This document shows positions 8,456 to 18,610 of a stretch of 64,000 nucleotides of DNA, one piece after another. Numbering within the stretch: position 1 is the first letter of the stretch; each line of letters begins with the position of its first letter. Below the pieces are notes generated by a model, which worked only from the letters and a program-made list of their open reading frames with translations, made no database searches and was not told the DNA's origin. This DNA is from Pseudolabrys taiwanensis (GTDB lineage: Bacteria; Pseudomonadota; Alphaproteobacteria; Rhizobiales; Xanthobacteraceae): assembly GCF_003367395.1 (NCBI RefSeq), contig NZ_CP031417.1, forward strand, positions 3,658,001 to 3,722,000, given 5' to 3'. The position numbers and the translations under genes were made by a program.

Positions 8456-8715
8456 CGCCTGCGGCCGTCGTTTGTACAGAAACACCGTCAACGGCACCGA
8501 GTTAACGGTCGGACGGCCGGGTTGCAAGACACGCAGAGGGGGCCTGCCTTGAGTGAGCCGAAGCCGTTCGGCTACGTTTTGCCCTTGAGAACGGTCAATC
8601 GCCTAGCCCTGCAACAAAATATCGCGCATTTTTATTTCCGAGAATAGGTTCCCACCTTTCGAGAAATTGCGCTACGGTCCCCGGCCTTCAGCCTTCCCCC
8701 GCTCTAGGAGTTGAA

Positions 8716-10989
<2,274 letters not shown>

Positions 10990-10997
10990 CGGCGTTC

Positions 10998-11119
10998 GTC
11001 ATGGCCGGGCATAGCCCGTTGAAGACGGGCGCAAATGCCCTTGTGTCCCGGCCATTCACGCCTTTCTATGTTACGCAAAAGAGCAACGCGGATGCCCGGC
11101 ACAAGACCGGGCATCACGC
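10998..11119. repeat. Palindromic intergenic repeat region (GTCATGGCCGGGCAT type)
   Basis: Contains GTCATGGCCGGGCAT...AAATGCCC...CCCGGCCAT, and then a second hairpin GATGCCCGGcacaagaCCGGGCATC. It fills the gap between maeB and the DHDPS-family gene. Confidence 0.7.
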
Positions 11120-11136
11120 ATGCCGAGAGGAAACGC

Positions 11137-12033
11137 ATGTCCAATAAAACGCTCTCCGGCGTCATCGCCGCCATCGCCACGCCGATCGACGACACCGGCG
11201 CGCCCGATCTGACGCGCGTCATCAAGCTCGCGCGCTTCCTGCTCGACAATGGGTGCGACGGCTTGAATGTGTTGGGCACTACCGGCGAAGCCACATCGTT
11301 TGCGCTGGCGGAACGCCAGGCGGTGATGGACGCCTATAAGGCGAACGGCCTGCCGCTTTCGCGGCTGATGGTTGGTACCGGCGCCGCCGCCGCCGCCGAC
11401 GCCGTCGCGCTGACGCGTCATGCCGCCGCGCTCGGCTTCGGTGGCGCGCTGGTCCTGCCGCCCTTCTATTACAAGGGCGTGCCCGATGACGGCCTCGTCG
11501 CGTACATCGACGCCATCGTGACGGCGACGGCGGACAGGCCGATCCCGCTTTATCTCTACCACTACCCGGCGATGTCCGGCCTGCCCTGGACCATCCCGCT
11601 GATCAAACGTCTGCTGGAACTGCACCCCTCCCGTATCGTGGGCCTGAAGGACTCCTCCGGCGACATGGACTACGCGCGCGCCGCCGCCGCGCTGTCGAAG
11701 GACTTCGCGGTGTTCCCGTCCACCGAGGCCTGCCTGCTGGAGGCGCGCGGCGGCACCTTTGCCGGCTGCATCTCGGCCACCGCGAACCTCAACCCCGACC
11801 TGTGCGCCCGTGCCTGGGGCGCGGGCGACGCCGCCGCGCTCGACGCCGCGGTCGCCATCCGCCGGCTGTTCGAGGGCAAGCCGCTGGTCTCCGGCGTGAA
11901 GGCCCTGCTCGCGCATATCCACGGCGATCCGGCCCTGGCCCGCATGAAACCGCCGCTGGCGCCGCTGCCGGCGGCCGACCGGACCGCGGTCGCGGCCGGC
12001 TACGACGCCGTCCGGGCCCGCCGGGTGGCCTGA
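11137..12033 (+). CDS. Dihydrodipicolinate synthase / N-acetylneuraminate lyase family aldolase
   Basis: 298-residue class I aldolase of the DHDPS/NAL superfamily: a Schiff-base enzyme acting on pyruvate or a 2-keto acid. The TTGE signature (LGTTGEATSF near residue 44), the Tyr in YLYHYPAMSG and the Schiff-base Lys in IVGLKDSSGD are present. True DapA usually has YN-x-P at the Tyr motif; here it is YHYP, so I would not call it dapA. The substrate is undetermined. The ATG at 11137 has GAGAGG upstream. A terminator that overlaps the rpsT promoter follows closely. Confidence 0.9.
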   Translation: MSNKTLSGVIAAIATPIDDTGAPDLTRVIKLARFLLDNGCDGLNVLGTTGEATSFALAERQAVMDAYKANGLPLSRLMVGTGAAAAADAVALTRHAAALGFGGALVLPPFYYKGVPDDGLVAYIDAIVTATADRPIPLYLYHYPAMSGLPWTIPLIKRLLELHPSRIVGLKDSSGDMDYARAAAALSKDFAVFPSTEACLLEARGGTFAGCISATANLNPDLCARAWGAGDAAALDAAVAIRRLFEGKPLVSGVKALLAHIHGDPALARMKPPLAPLPAADRTAVAAGYDAVRARRVA

Positions 12034-12038
12034 AAATT

Positions 12039-12078
12039 GAGGCCCCGACGGGCGTTGACGCCCGGGCGGGGTCTCTTT
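12039..12078 (+). terminator. Terminator of the DHDPS-family gene
   Basis: Outer stem GAGGCCCCG / CGGGGTCTC with inner GGGCG / CGCCC, then TTT. It starts 5 nt after the stop codon. Its 3' half is also the spacer of the rpsT promoter. Confidence 0.75.
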
Positions 12079-12083
12079 ATAAG
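12055..12083 (+). promoter_or_regulatory. Sigma-70-type promoter for rpsT
   Basis: TTGACG, 17-nt spacer, TATAAG: close to the housekeeping consensus and about 110 nt before the rpsT start. It is embedded in the preceding terminator hairpin. Confidence 0.75.
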
Positions 12084-12190
12084 CCTGCGTCTTGGCGGCC
12101 GGGATACGCCCGGCCCCGCACCTTTTCTTATATATCTAGGCCGCTGCAGCGGAATTCCCGCCGAGAGCGCCGACGCCAACGAGAGATCAG

Positions 12191-12457
12191 ATGGCCAATA
12201 CGAAGTCCGCCCGCAAAGCCACGCGCGTCATCGCGCGCCGTACCGAAGTGAACAAGGCGCGCCGTTCGGTGCTGCGTTCGTCGGTCCGCAAGGTCGAGGA
12301 AGCGATCGCGTCGGGCGACAAGAACACCGCCGCCGCCGCGCTGCAGGCCGCCGAACCGGTGATCATGCGCGCCGCGCAAATCGGTGTCGTTCATAAGAAC
12401 AATGCCAGCCGCAAGGTCTCGCGCCTCGCGCACCGGGTGGCTAAGCTCGGCAAGTAA
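12191..12457 (+). CDS. rpsT: 30S ribosomal protein S20
   Basis: 88-residue basic protein that binds 16S rRNA early in 30S assembly. It starts [22 protein letters not shown] and ends [15 protein letters not shown], both diagnostic for bS20, at normal length. GAGAGATCAG precedes the ATG. It has its own strong promoter upstream and two tandem terminators downstream. Its position directly before dnaA is the usual one in Rhizobiales. Confidence 0.98.
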   Translation: MANTKSARKATRVIARRTEVNKARRSVLRSSVRKVEEAIASGDKNTAAAALQAAEPVIMRAAQIGVVHKNNASRKVSRLAHRVAKLGK

Positions 12458-12480
12458 CATAAGACTGCCTTGCGCTGAGA

Positions 12481-12502
12481 GCCCCGCCGTCGCGGGGCTT
12501 TT
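12481..12502 (+). terminator. First rpsT terminator
   Basis: GCCCCGC, loop CGTC, GCGGGGC, then TTTT. Confidence 0.92.
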
Positions 12503-12528
12503 CTATTACAGCTCAGAGAATAAAGTTC

Positions 12529-12570
12529 AGGCTGTCGTCCGCTTTTCATGAGGCGGACGGCAGCCTTTTT
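12529..12570 (+). terminator. Second, tandem terminator after rpsT
   Basis: A 14-bp stem AGGCTGTCGTCCGC / GCGGACGGCAGCCT with one G-U pair, a 10-nt loop, then TTTTT. It lies only 27 nt after the first terminator. Confidence 0.9.
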
Positions 12571-13642
12571 CTATGTTGCAGAACGGTCATTCCGCCGTCA
12601 GAAAACTTTGAGCGCTCCGATTTTACTTGACGGATATTCGCTCATCCGCGCGCTAAGCCCTGTGCCGCAACGCTTTCTCGCGAACGGCTACATTGTAAAA
12701 CGATCATGAATCTCGTCGGCAAGTTAAAGACTTATCGAGCATGAATTCGCGGGACCGGAAAAATCATCCTATCAAGCATCGACGACATCACCCGCGATGA
12801 AATTTTTTTAAGTCCGGCGACACATTCAAGAATCTCGTCGCGCGCACAGATTCCGCACGAACGATCAACAGTTTGGAAATCTCTTTGCGACGCAGCAGAG
12901 CAACACCGTCGCGGCAATTACGACATACACGTAACACCGACGCATAAAGCCGTTGCTCACATGCTTCGCTCGTGTATCTTCATTCGGCGCCCCGGCTTCT
13001 CCGCGGCGCGTTACAGCAAAAGGTCAACGGCACGCTCATCGGCGCATGAGAACGGCTTTTATTTGCCCGATCGCAAATGCGATCACGATGGCACAACAAA
13101 AAGCCGCGAACAGACGTCAGAGCGTTGGACTTGTTCCCTGGGAGGTCGGCGCAGCAGACGTACGTAAGCTTGATGGATGATGCGAAGACTGAGGAACTGA
13201 TCCAACTACCGTGTAGTTGAGCACGTAACTGATCCGGGCCCCCATTGCCCGAAGAACATTTGAGGGGGATGACAATGACAGATGCAGGGACAGTGTCGGC
13301 GACCAAGTCCGACCGCGTTGGACACGAAGTGTTCGATGCTTGTCCGTGTTGTCCTGTCGTGCCGTCATTCTCCTCCTACGTGGATTCCCTGACGCCGTTG
13401 TCGCTGATGCGTGTCCGGGGCATCCGCGGAGCGGTTTCCCCACCCGCGGGTTGAGACGCAAGGCTCTCTCGACCGCGGCCGCTGTCAGCTCGGGCATGAT
13501 GCCCGCTGCATGTACCGTTGCCTCCAAAGAGATCATCGAGTGAGTAGTTGCGTCGCGTATCCGGCGTGTCGGCGGCTGTATGCCGCTTGTGCCGGGGCCA
13601 CCCGAGTTCATTTCAACAATAGAAGCGGATAGAGCAGGTAGA
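12571..13642 (+). other. Long dnaA upstream region, non-coding and AT-richer
   Basis: About 1.07 kb without a convincing gene. The first 500 bases are clearly AT-richer than the rest of the window. An 11-mer GAATCTCGTCG occurs twice (near 12708 and 12829). A 6-bp inverted repeat GATCGC / GCGATC lies at 13069-13084. A hairpin flanked by direct repeats lies at 13195-13235. A weak short frame starts at 13275 (59 codons) behind GAGGGGG, but it lacks clear coding character. I saw no consensus DnaA boxes and no AT-rich unwinding element, so I do not call this oriC. It most likely holds the dnaA promoter and leader. Confidence 0.6.
13195..13235 (+). promoter_or_regulatory. Hairpin flanked by 9-bp direct repeats in the dnaA upstream region
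   Basis: AACTGATCC at 13195 and again at 13227, enclosing the perfect inverted repeat CAACTAC cgt GTAGTTG (13203-13219). It is a candidate protein-binding site or RNA structure controlling dnaA. Confidence 0.45.
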
Positions 13643-15085
13643 ATGTCGAACGCGGATCAGGATAGCTGGTCACGAGTCAAAGAACGTCTGCGCGCCGAAG
13701 TCGGCGACGACGTTTATTCGAGCTGGTTTGCCCGCATGGACCTGGAAGGCATCGAGGATGGCGGCGTCCGCCTCTCGGTTCCGACCCGCTTCCTCAAGAG
13801 CTGGATCCAGTCGCACTACGCCGAGCGCGTGCTCGCCTGCTGGCAAGCGCAGCAGCCGGAAGTCGGCCGTATCGAACTGATCGTGCGCTCCGCCGTGCTG
13901 AAGCCGGCCGCGCCTGTGGTGAAGAAAGCCGAGCCGATGCCGGCTGCCGTCAGCAATGGCAGCGGCGCTTATGCCGGCATCAACGGCAACGGTCATGGGC
14001 GGGTGTCGACTGTCGGCGACCCGGGCATGCACGATGCGCTGGGCGGCTCGCCGCTCGATCCGCGCCTCACCTTCGAGAGCTTCGTCGTCGGCCGCTCGAA
14101 CACGCTCGCGCACGCCGCCGCCAAGCAGGTGGCGATCGCGCGCCGCAACGATCCCGTGATGTTCAACCCGCTTTACATCCATGCGGGTGTCGGCCTCGGC
14201 AAGACGCATCTGCTGCAGGCCATCACCTGGGCCGGCAACGCGGCGGGCGAGCGCAAGGTGCTCTATCTTACCGCCGAGAAGTTCATGTACGGCTTCGTGT
14301 CGGCGCTGCGCACGCAGACCGCACTCGCGTTCAAAGAAGCCCTTCGCGGTATCGGCGTGCTGGTGATCGACGACTTGCAGTTCCTGCAGGGCAAGTCGAC
14401 GCAGGCCGAGTTCTGCCACACGCTCAATGCGCTGATCGATGCCGGCCGTCAGGTCATCATCGCCTCCGACCGGCCGCCGTCCGATCTCGAAAGCCTCGAC
14501 GATCGCGTGCGCTCGCGTCTGGCCGGCGGTCTCGTGGTCGAGATGGGCACGCTCGGCGAAGAACTTCGCCTGGAAATCCTCAAGGCCCGCGTGCTCGCGG
14601 CCCGCGCGCATCATCCGAGCTTCGACGTGCCGCTGCCGGTGCTGTCGTATATCGCCAAGACCGTCACGCATAACGGCCGCGACCTCGAAGGCGCGCTCAA
14701 CCGCCTGCTGGCGCACAACAAGCTGACCGGTCACCCGGTGACCCTGGAGATGGCCGAGCGCGAAGTGCGCGACCTGATCCGGCCGCAGGAACCCAAGCGC
14801 GTCAAGATCGAGGACATCCAGCGCATCGTCGCGCGGCAGTACAATGTTAGCCGCTCCGACCTGTTGTCCTCGCGCCGTACGGCCAACGTCGTGCGCCCGC
14901 GTCAGGTGGCGATGTATCTCGCCAAGACGCTGACCCTGCGCTCGCTGCCGGAGATCGGCCGTCGCTTCGGTGGCCGCGACCACACCACCGTTCTGCACGC
15001 GGTGCGCAAGATCGAGGGCCTCGTCGGCAACGACGTCGCGCTCGCCGAGGAGATCGAGATCCTGAAGCGCCAGCTGCAGGAGTAA
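13643..15085 (+). CDS. dnaA: Chromosomal replication initiator protein DnaA
   Basis: 480 residues. AAA+ ATPase that binds the origin and melts it. Domain I (1-85) starts [22 protein letters not shown]; a linker rich in Ala/Gly follows; the AAA+ domain has Walker [11 protein letters not shown] and Walker [14 protein letters not shown]; the C-terminal DNA-binding domain carries the DnaA signature [13 protein letters not shown]. Start: ATG at 13643 (MSNADQDSW), since the upstream in-frame part is not conserved-looking. It is followed by a repeat and dnaN. The long leader suggests layered transcriptional control. Confidence 0.98.
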   Translation: MSNADQDSWSRVKERLRAEVGDDVYSSWFARMDLEGIEDGGVRLSVPTRFLKSWIQSHYAERVLACWQAQQPEVGRIELIVRSAVLKPAAPVVKKAEPMPAAVSNGSGAYAGINGNGHGRVSTVGDPGMHDALGGSPLDPRLTFESFVVGRSNTLAHAAAKQVAIARRNDPVMFNPLYIHAGVGLGKTHLLQAITWAGNAAGERKVLYLTAEKFMYGFVSALRTQTALAFKEALRGIGVLVIDDLQFLQGKSTQAEFCHTLNALIDAGRQVIIASDRPPSDLESLDDRVRSRLAGGLVVEMGTLGEELRLEILKARVLAARAHHPSFDVPLPVLSYIAKTVTHNGRDLEGALNRLLAHNKLTGHPVTLEMAEREVRDLIRPQEPKRVKIEDIQRIVARQYNVSRSDLLSSRRTANVVRPRQVAMYLAKTLTLRSLPEIGRRFGGRDHTTVLHAVRKIEGLVGNDVALAEEIEILKRQLQE

Positions 15086-15111
15086 AAGGGGTCTCGTACC
15101 GACGTCTGACC

Positions 15112-15208
15112 GTCACCCTGAGGTGGCCGCCGCAAGGCGGCCCTCGAAGGGGGACAGCCCGTGCCCGTCATCCTTCGAGGCTCGCTTCGCTCGCACCTCA
15201 GGATGACG
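15112..15208. repeat. Palindromic intergenic repeats between dnaA and dnaN
   Basis: Two adjacent units: CACCCTGAGGTGGCC...GGCCCTCGAAGGG, then GTCATCCTTCGAGG...CCTCAGGATGAC. The second recurs, with changes, at 30631, 37133 and 39789. The remaining gap up to 15395 shows nothing further that I can assign. Confidence 0.8.
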
Positions 15209-15395
15209 GATCAGGGGCCACAGCCGCGGCGCTGCCCTGTGGACCGCCTGGGGATAGGAGCGGGGAGCAAAAACGCGCCCTTGCGCATTTGCCCCGCTCT
15301 TGCCACCTTTGCCCCCCGGCGCCCGCATTCCGCGGGCGGCCGGCTTGGTGTCACGCCCGTTCCCGGGCTTATTCCGGCGCCTAAGCGGGTCTTCC

Positions 15396-16514
15396 ATGAA
15401 AGTTACTGTCGAGCGTGCTGAACTGTTGAAGTCGCTGGGCCACGTCCACCGCGTGGTCGAACGGCGCAACACCATCCCAATTCTCGCCAACGTGCTGGTC
15501 AAGGCCGACAAGGGCGCCCTGAGCCTGAAGGCGACCGACCTCGACCTCGAAGTCACCGACACCATCGCCGCCGAGGTGACGCCGGGCGGCTCGACCACCG
15601 TGCCGGCGCATATGTTCTACGACATCGTGCGCAAGCTGCCGGACGGCTCGCAGATCGTCATCGAAGGGTCCGGCGACCGCGCCGTGCTGTCGATCCGCGC
15701 CGGACGTTCGCGCTTCACGCTGCAGACGCTGCCGGAGAGCGACTTCCCCGATCTCGCCGCCGGCGAGATGACGCATTCGTTCAAACTGCCGGCCGCCGAC
15801 CTCAAGCGGCTGATCGACAAGACCCAGTTCGCGATCTCCACCGAGGAGACGCGCTACTATCTCAACGGCATCTACCTGCACGCGGCGGGCGCGGCCAATG
15901 CCGCGACCTTGCGCGCGGTGGCGACCGACGGCCACCGCCTCGCGCAATGCGAATTGCCGCTGCCCGAGGGCGCGGCCGGCATGCCGGGCATCATCATCCC
16001 GCGCAAGACCGTGGGCGAAGTGCAGCGCCTGATCGACAGCGGCGAAGGCGAGATCGCCATCGAGTTGTCGGCCGGCAAGATCCGCTTCACCATCGGCCCG
16101 GTGGTGCTCACCTCGAAGCTGATCGACGGCACCTTCCCCGATTACGGCCGCGTCATCCCGGTCAACAACGACAAGAGCCTCGTCGTCGACAAGAAGGACT
16201 TCGAGGCGGCGGTCGACCGCGTTTCGACGGTGTCGAGCGAACGCGGCCGCGCGGTGAAGCTGTCGATCACCGGCGGACGGCTGGTGCTGTCGGTGACCAA
16301 TCCGGATTCAGGCAGCGCCACCGAAGAGCTCGAGGTCGACTACGATTCCGAGCCGCTCGATATCGGCTTCAACTCGCGCTACCTGCTCGACATCGCCGCG
16401 CAGATCGAGGGCGAGGTGGCCGTGCTCAAGCTTGCCGATCCGGGCTCGCCGACCCTGATCCAGGACCGCGACGCCAAGGGCGCGCTCTACGTGCTGATGC
16501 CGATGCGGGTGTAG
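15396..16514 (+). CDS. dnaN: DNA polymerase III sliding clamp (beta subunit)
   Basis: 372 residues. Ring-shaped processivity clamp that tethers the replicative polymerase and partners. It starts MKVTVERAELLKSLGHVHRV and shows three repeated clamp domains; the C-terminus ends GALYVLMPMRV, a typical beta-clamp end. ATG at 15396. It lies in the canonical order dnaA-dnaN-recF but is separated from dnaA by a 310-bp gap carrying repeats and from recF by a DUF559-repeat element, so all three probably have separate transcripts. Confidence 0.97.
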   Translation: MKVTVERAELLKSLGHVHRVVERRNTIPILANVLVKADKGALSLKATDLDLEVTDTIAAEVTPGGSTTVPAHMFYDIVRKLPDGSQIVIEGSGDRAVLSIRAGRSRFTLQTLPESDFPDLAAGEMTHSFKLPAADLKRLIDKTQFAISTEETRYYLNGIYLHAAGAANAATLRAVATDGHRLAQCELPLPEGAAGMPGIIIPRKTVGEVQRLIDSGEGEIAIELSAGKIRFTIGPVVLTSKLIDGTFPDYGRVIPVNNDKSLVVDKKDFEAAVDRVSTVSSERGRAVKLSITGGRLVLSVTNPDSGSATEELEVDYDSEPLDIGFNSRYLLDIAAQIEGEVAVLKLADPGSPTLIQDRDAKGALYVLMPMRV

Positions 16515-16536
16515 CGCCGTCGCCGCTTGCTCGGGT

Positions 16537-17082
16537 ACCCTCTCCCCTTGCGGGAGAGGGTGGCGCGCGATAGCGCGCCGGGTGAGGGGTCGGTGCCAGC
16601 AGGCTTTCACCATCGTCCGACGGCGAAGAAGAGCCGCAGCTTCGCGCGGCAGATGCGCCGTGCTCCGACCGAAGCCGAAGCCAGAATGTGGCGGCTGCTG
16701 CGCGACCGCAGACTCGCAGGGTTCAAGTTCCGTCGCCAAGTACCGCTGGATGGCTCCATCATCGACTTCGTTTGCTTCGACCACCGCATCATCATCGAAA
16801 TTGACGGCAGCCAGCACTTCTCGTCACCACGCGATCAAGAGCGGGATCGGCATTTTGCGCGCGAGGGATTTCGCGTCCTTCGCTATTGGAATAACGAAGT
16901 TCTGCAGACACCCAATTCCGTCTTGGAAGACATTTTCGCGCGTCTCACGAATGGCACGGACTGACCCCTCACCCGGCGCGCGCCCGAACTCGGCTATAGC
17001 CGAGTTCGGCACTTTAGAGTGGTCGAAGTCGGATAAATCCGACTTCGACTGCGCGCCACCCTCTCCCGCAAGGGGAGAGGGT
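16537..17082 (+). mobile_element. Repeat-bounded unit carrying a DUF559 gene
   Basis: A 546-bp unit with perfect 32-bp terminal inverted repeats (16537-16568 and 17051-17082), each itself a hairpin CCCTCTCCCCTTGCGGGAGAGGG followed by TGGCGCGC. A second inverted pair of 19 nt (16573-16591 and 16963-16981, GCGCGCCGGGTGAGGGGTC) lies directly against the gene. The right arm holds two further perfect hairpins (CCGAACTCGGC / GCCGAGTTCGG and GTCGAAGTCGGAT / ATCCGACTTCGAC). It sits between dnaN and recF. No transposase is present; mobility is inferred from the architecture. Confidence 0.65.
16593..16964 (+). CDS. DUF559 endonuclease-like protein (Vsr-type fold)
   Basis: 123 residues, one DUF559 domain, a relative of very-short-patch-repair and other PD-(D/E)XK-like nucleases. 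Motifs: ARQMRRAPTEAEARMWRLLR, FKFRRQVPLDGSIIDFVCF and IIIEIDGSQHF (the likely Asp/Glu acidic centre), then GFRVLRYWNNEV and a C-terminal helix. I chose GTG 16593 because the GAGGGG supplied by the flanking repeat is its ribosome site; the stop codon also lies in the opposite repeat copy. An upstream TTG at 16527 would only translate the repeat. Function unproved: the nuclease activity is inferred from the fold. Confidence 0.85.
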   Translation: MPAGFHHRPTAKKSRSFARQMRRAPTEAEARMWRLLRDRRLAGFKFRRQVPLDGSIIDFVCFDHRIIIEIDGSQHFSSPRDQERDRHFAREGFRVLRYWNNEVLQTPNSVLEDIFARLTNGTD

Positions 17083-17111
17083 CGGCTGCGGCCTATGGCG
17101 CGGCACAGCCA

Positions 17112-18263
17112 ATGACCGCTGCCTTCATCCGCCGCCTGACGCTGAGCAACTTCCGCAGCTATCACGCCGCGCAGGTGAGGCTCGACCGCGCCGGTCCCGT
17201 GGTGCTCACCGGCGCGAACGGCGCCGGCAAGACCAATATGATCGAAGCTATCTCCATGCTCGCGCCCGGCCGCGGCCTGCGCCGCGCCACCATGGACGAG
17301 CTGGCTTTTTCGGAAGGCGGAGGCACTTGGGCGATCAATGCCGAGATCGAAGGCATGCTCGGCCTTGCAACGCTCGGCACCGGCATCGATGCGCCGGCGG
17401 GCGAAGACGGCTCGACGTCGCGCAAATGCCGCATCGATCGCGAGCCGGTCTCGTCGGCCACCGCTTTCGCCGATCATCTGCGCGTCGTCTGGCTGACGCC
17501 GTCGATGGATCCCCTGTTCAACGGCCCCGCCTCCGAACGGCGGCGCTTTCTCGACCGCCTGGTGCTGGCGGTCGACGCGCAGCACGCCAGCCGCGTTTCG
17601 GCGCTCGAGCGCGCGCTGCGCTCGCGCAACCGGCTGCTGGAGGATCCCAAGAGCGATCCGCATTGGCTCGACGCGGTCGAGCACGAGACGGCGGAAGTCG
17701 CCGTCGCCGTCGCCGCCGCGCGCGCCGAGACGGTCAACCGCCTGTCCGGCGCCCTCGCCGTCGCGCATGAACAGACGCCGGCCTTTCCCTTCGCCGAGAT
17801 CAGGCTCGATGGCTGGATGGAGCAGTTGCTGCCGGCTTACAGCGCCGGCGAGATCGAAGACCGCTATCGCGCGCTGCTGAAAGACGGCCGCGCGCGCGAT
17901 GCCGCCGCCGGCCGCACGCTCGACGGTCCGCACCGCTCCGACCTGATCGTGACGCACGTGAACAAGGGCGTTGCCGCCGGCAACGCCTCGACCGGCGAGC
18001 AAAAGGCGCTGCTGATCCGTCTCGTGCTCGCGCATGCCTCGCTGATCAAGGACATGACCGGTTACGCGCCGCTCTTGCTGCTCGACGAAGTGGTGGCGCA
18101 TCTCGATCCGGGGCGGCGCGCCGCGCTTTACGACGCGTTGGCGGCGCTCGGCGCGCAAGTATGGATGACGGGCGCGGACCCGGCAGCCTTCGGCGACATC
18201 ACCGATCGCGCGCAGGTCTTTGTGGTGCGTCCGGGAGAAGTGGCCCCGGCAGGTGCCAACTAG
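17112..18263 (+). CDS. recF: DNA replication/repair protein RecF
   Basis: 383 residues. SMC-like ATPase of the RecFOR pathway, loading RecA at gaps. It has the N-terminal LTLSNFRSYHAAQV, Walker A GANGAGKTNMIEAI near residue 36, the signature STGEQKALLIRL and Walker B LLLLDEVVAHLD. ATG at 17112. Length is normal for RecF. It sits 29 bp downstream of the DUF559 element, so its promoter must lie in or before that element. The usual next gene, gyrB, is displaced 6.5 kb downstream. Confidence 0.97.
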   Translation: MTAAFIRRLTLSNFRSYHAAQVRLDRAGPVVLTGANGAGKTNMIEAISMLAPGRGLRRATMDELAFSEGGGTWAINAEIEGMLGLATLGTGIDAPAGEDGSTSRKCRIDREPVSSATAFADHLRVVWLTPSMDPLFNGPASERRRFLDRLVLAVDAQHASRVSALERALRSRNRLLEDPKSDPHWLDAVEHETAEVAVAVAAARAETVNRLSGALAVAHEQTPAFPFAEIRLDGWMEQLLPAYSAGEIEDRYRALLKDGRARDAAAGRTLDGPHRSDLIVTHVNKGVAAGNASTGEQKALLIRLVLAHASLIKDMTGYAPLLLLDEVVAHLDPGRRAALYDALAALGAQVWMTGADPAAFGDITDRAQVFVVRPGEVAPAGAN

Positions 18264-18412
18264 TACCGCTGTTCCCATTCATCGAGAAATGTTGAGAGCG
18301 GCGGCGCCGGAACTATAAACGCGCGCTGAGATTTCTATCTTACATGCGGCGGGATGCCGTAGCTCCAGCAAAAGCGAGGAGTGCGAACGCGATAGGATCA
18401 AGGGGTGCGACC

Positions 18413-18610
18413 GTGGAAAACGATACGACAGAGCAGATCAAACAAGAACTCCATCGCACCATAGACCGCATGCGGCACGATCTGGACCGTGTGGAAATAC
18501 TTACCGCAGCCTTGAGCGTGTTTGCCCGGCCCATCCCCGAATACGAGCCGACATTCCTGCATATCCGGCACGCCACCCGCGGCGTTCACAAGCTGGGAAC
18601 CTCGGACTAG
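18413..18610 (+). CDS. Small conserved-looking hypothetical protein
   Basis: 65 residues, predicted mostly helical, charged and without membrane segment or signal: it begins ENDTTEQIKQELHRTIDR and contains DLDRVEILTAALSVF and PIPEYEPTF. The GTG at 18413 has AAGGGG about 8 nt upstream, which favours it over longer in-frame starts. I do not recognise a named family. Its stop codon region overlaps the convergent ClC gene by 4 bp (18607-18610). No function is proposed. Confidence 0.65.
   Translation: MENDTTEQIKQELHRTIDRMRHDLDRVEILTAALSVFARPIPEYEPTFLHIRHATRGVHKLGTSD

Noticed and set aside
12700..13390. GANTC (CcrM) site cluster before dnaA
   Set aside because: The few sites seen are about the number expected by chance.
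12571..13642. oriC in the dnaA upstream gap
   Set aside because: No TTATCCACA-like boxes or AT-rich unwinding stretch; in this group the origin is commonly elsewhere (near hemE).
16527..16592. Upstream TTG start for the DUF559 gene
   Set aside because: The extension is just translated repeat; GTG 16593 has a good ribosome site.
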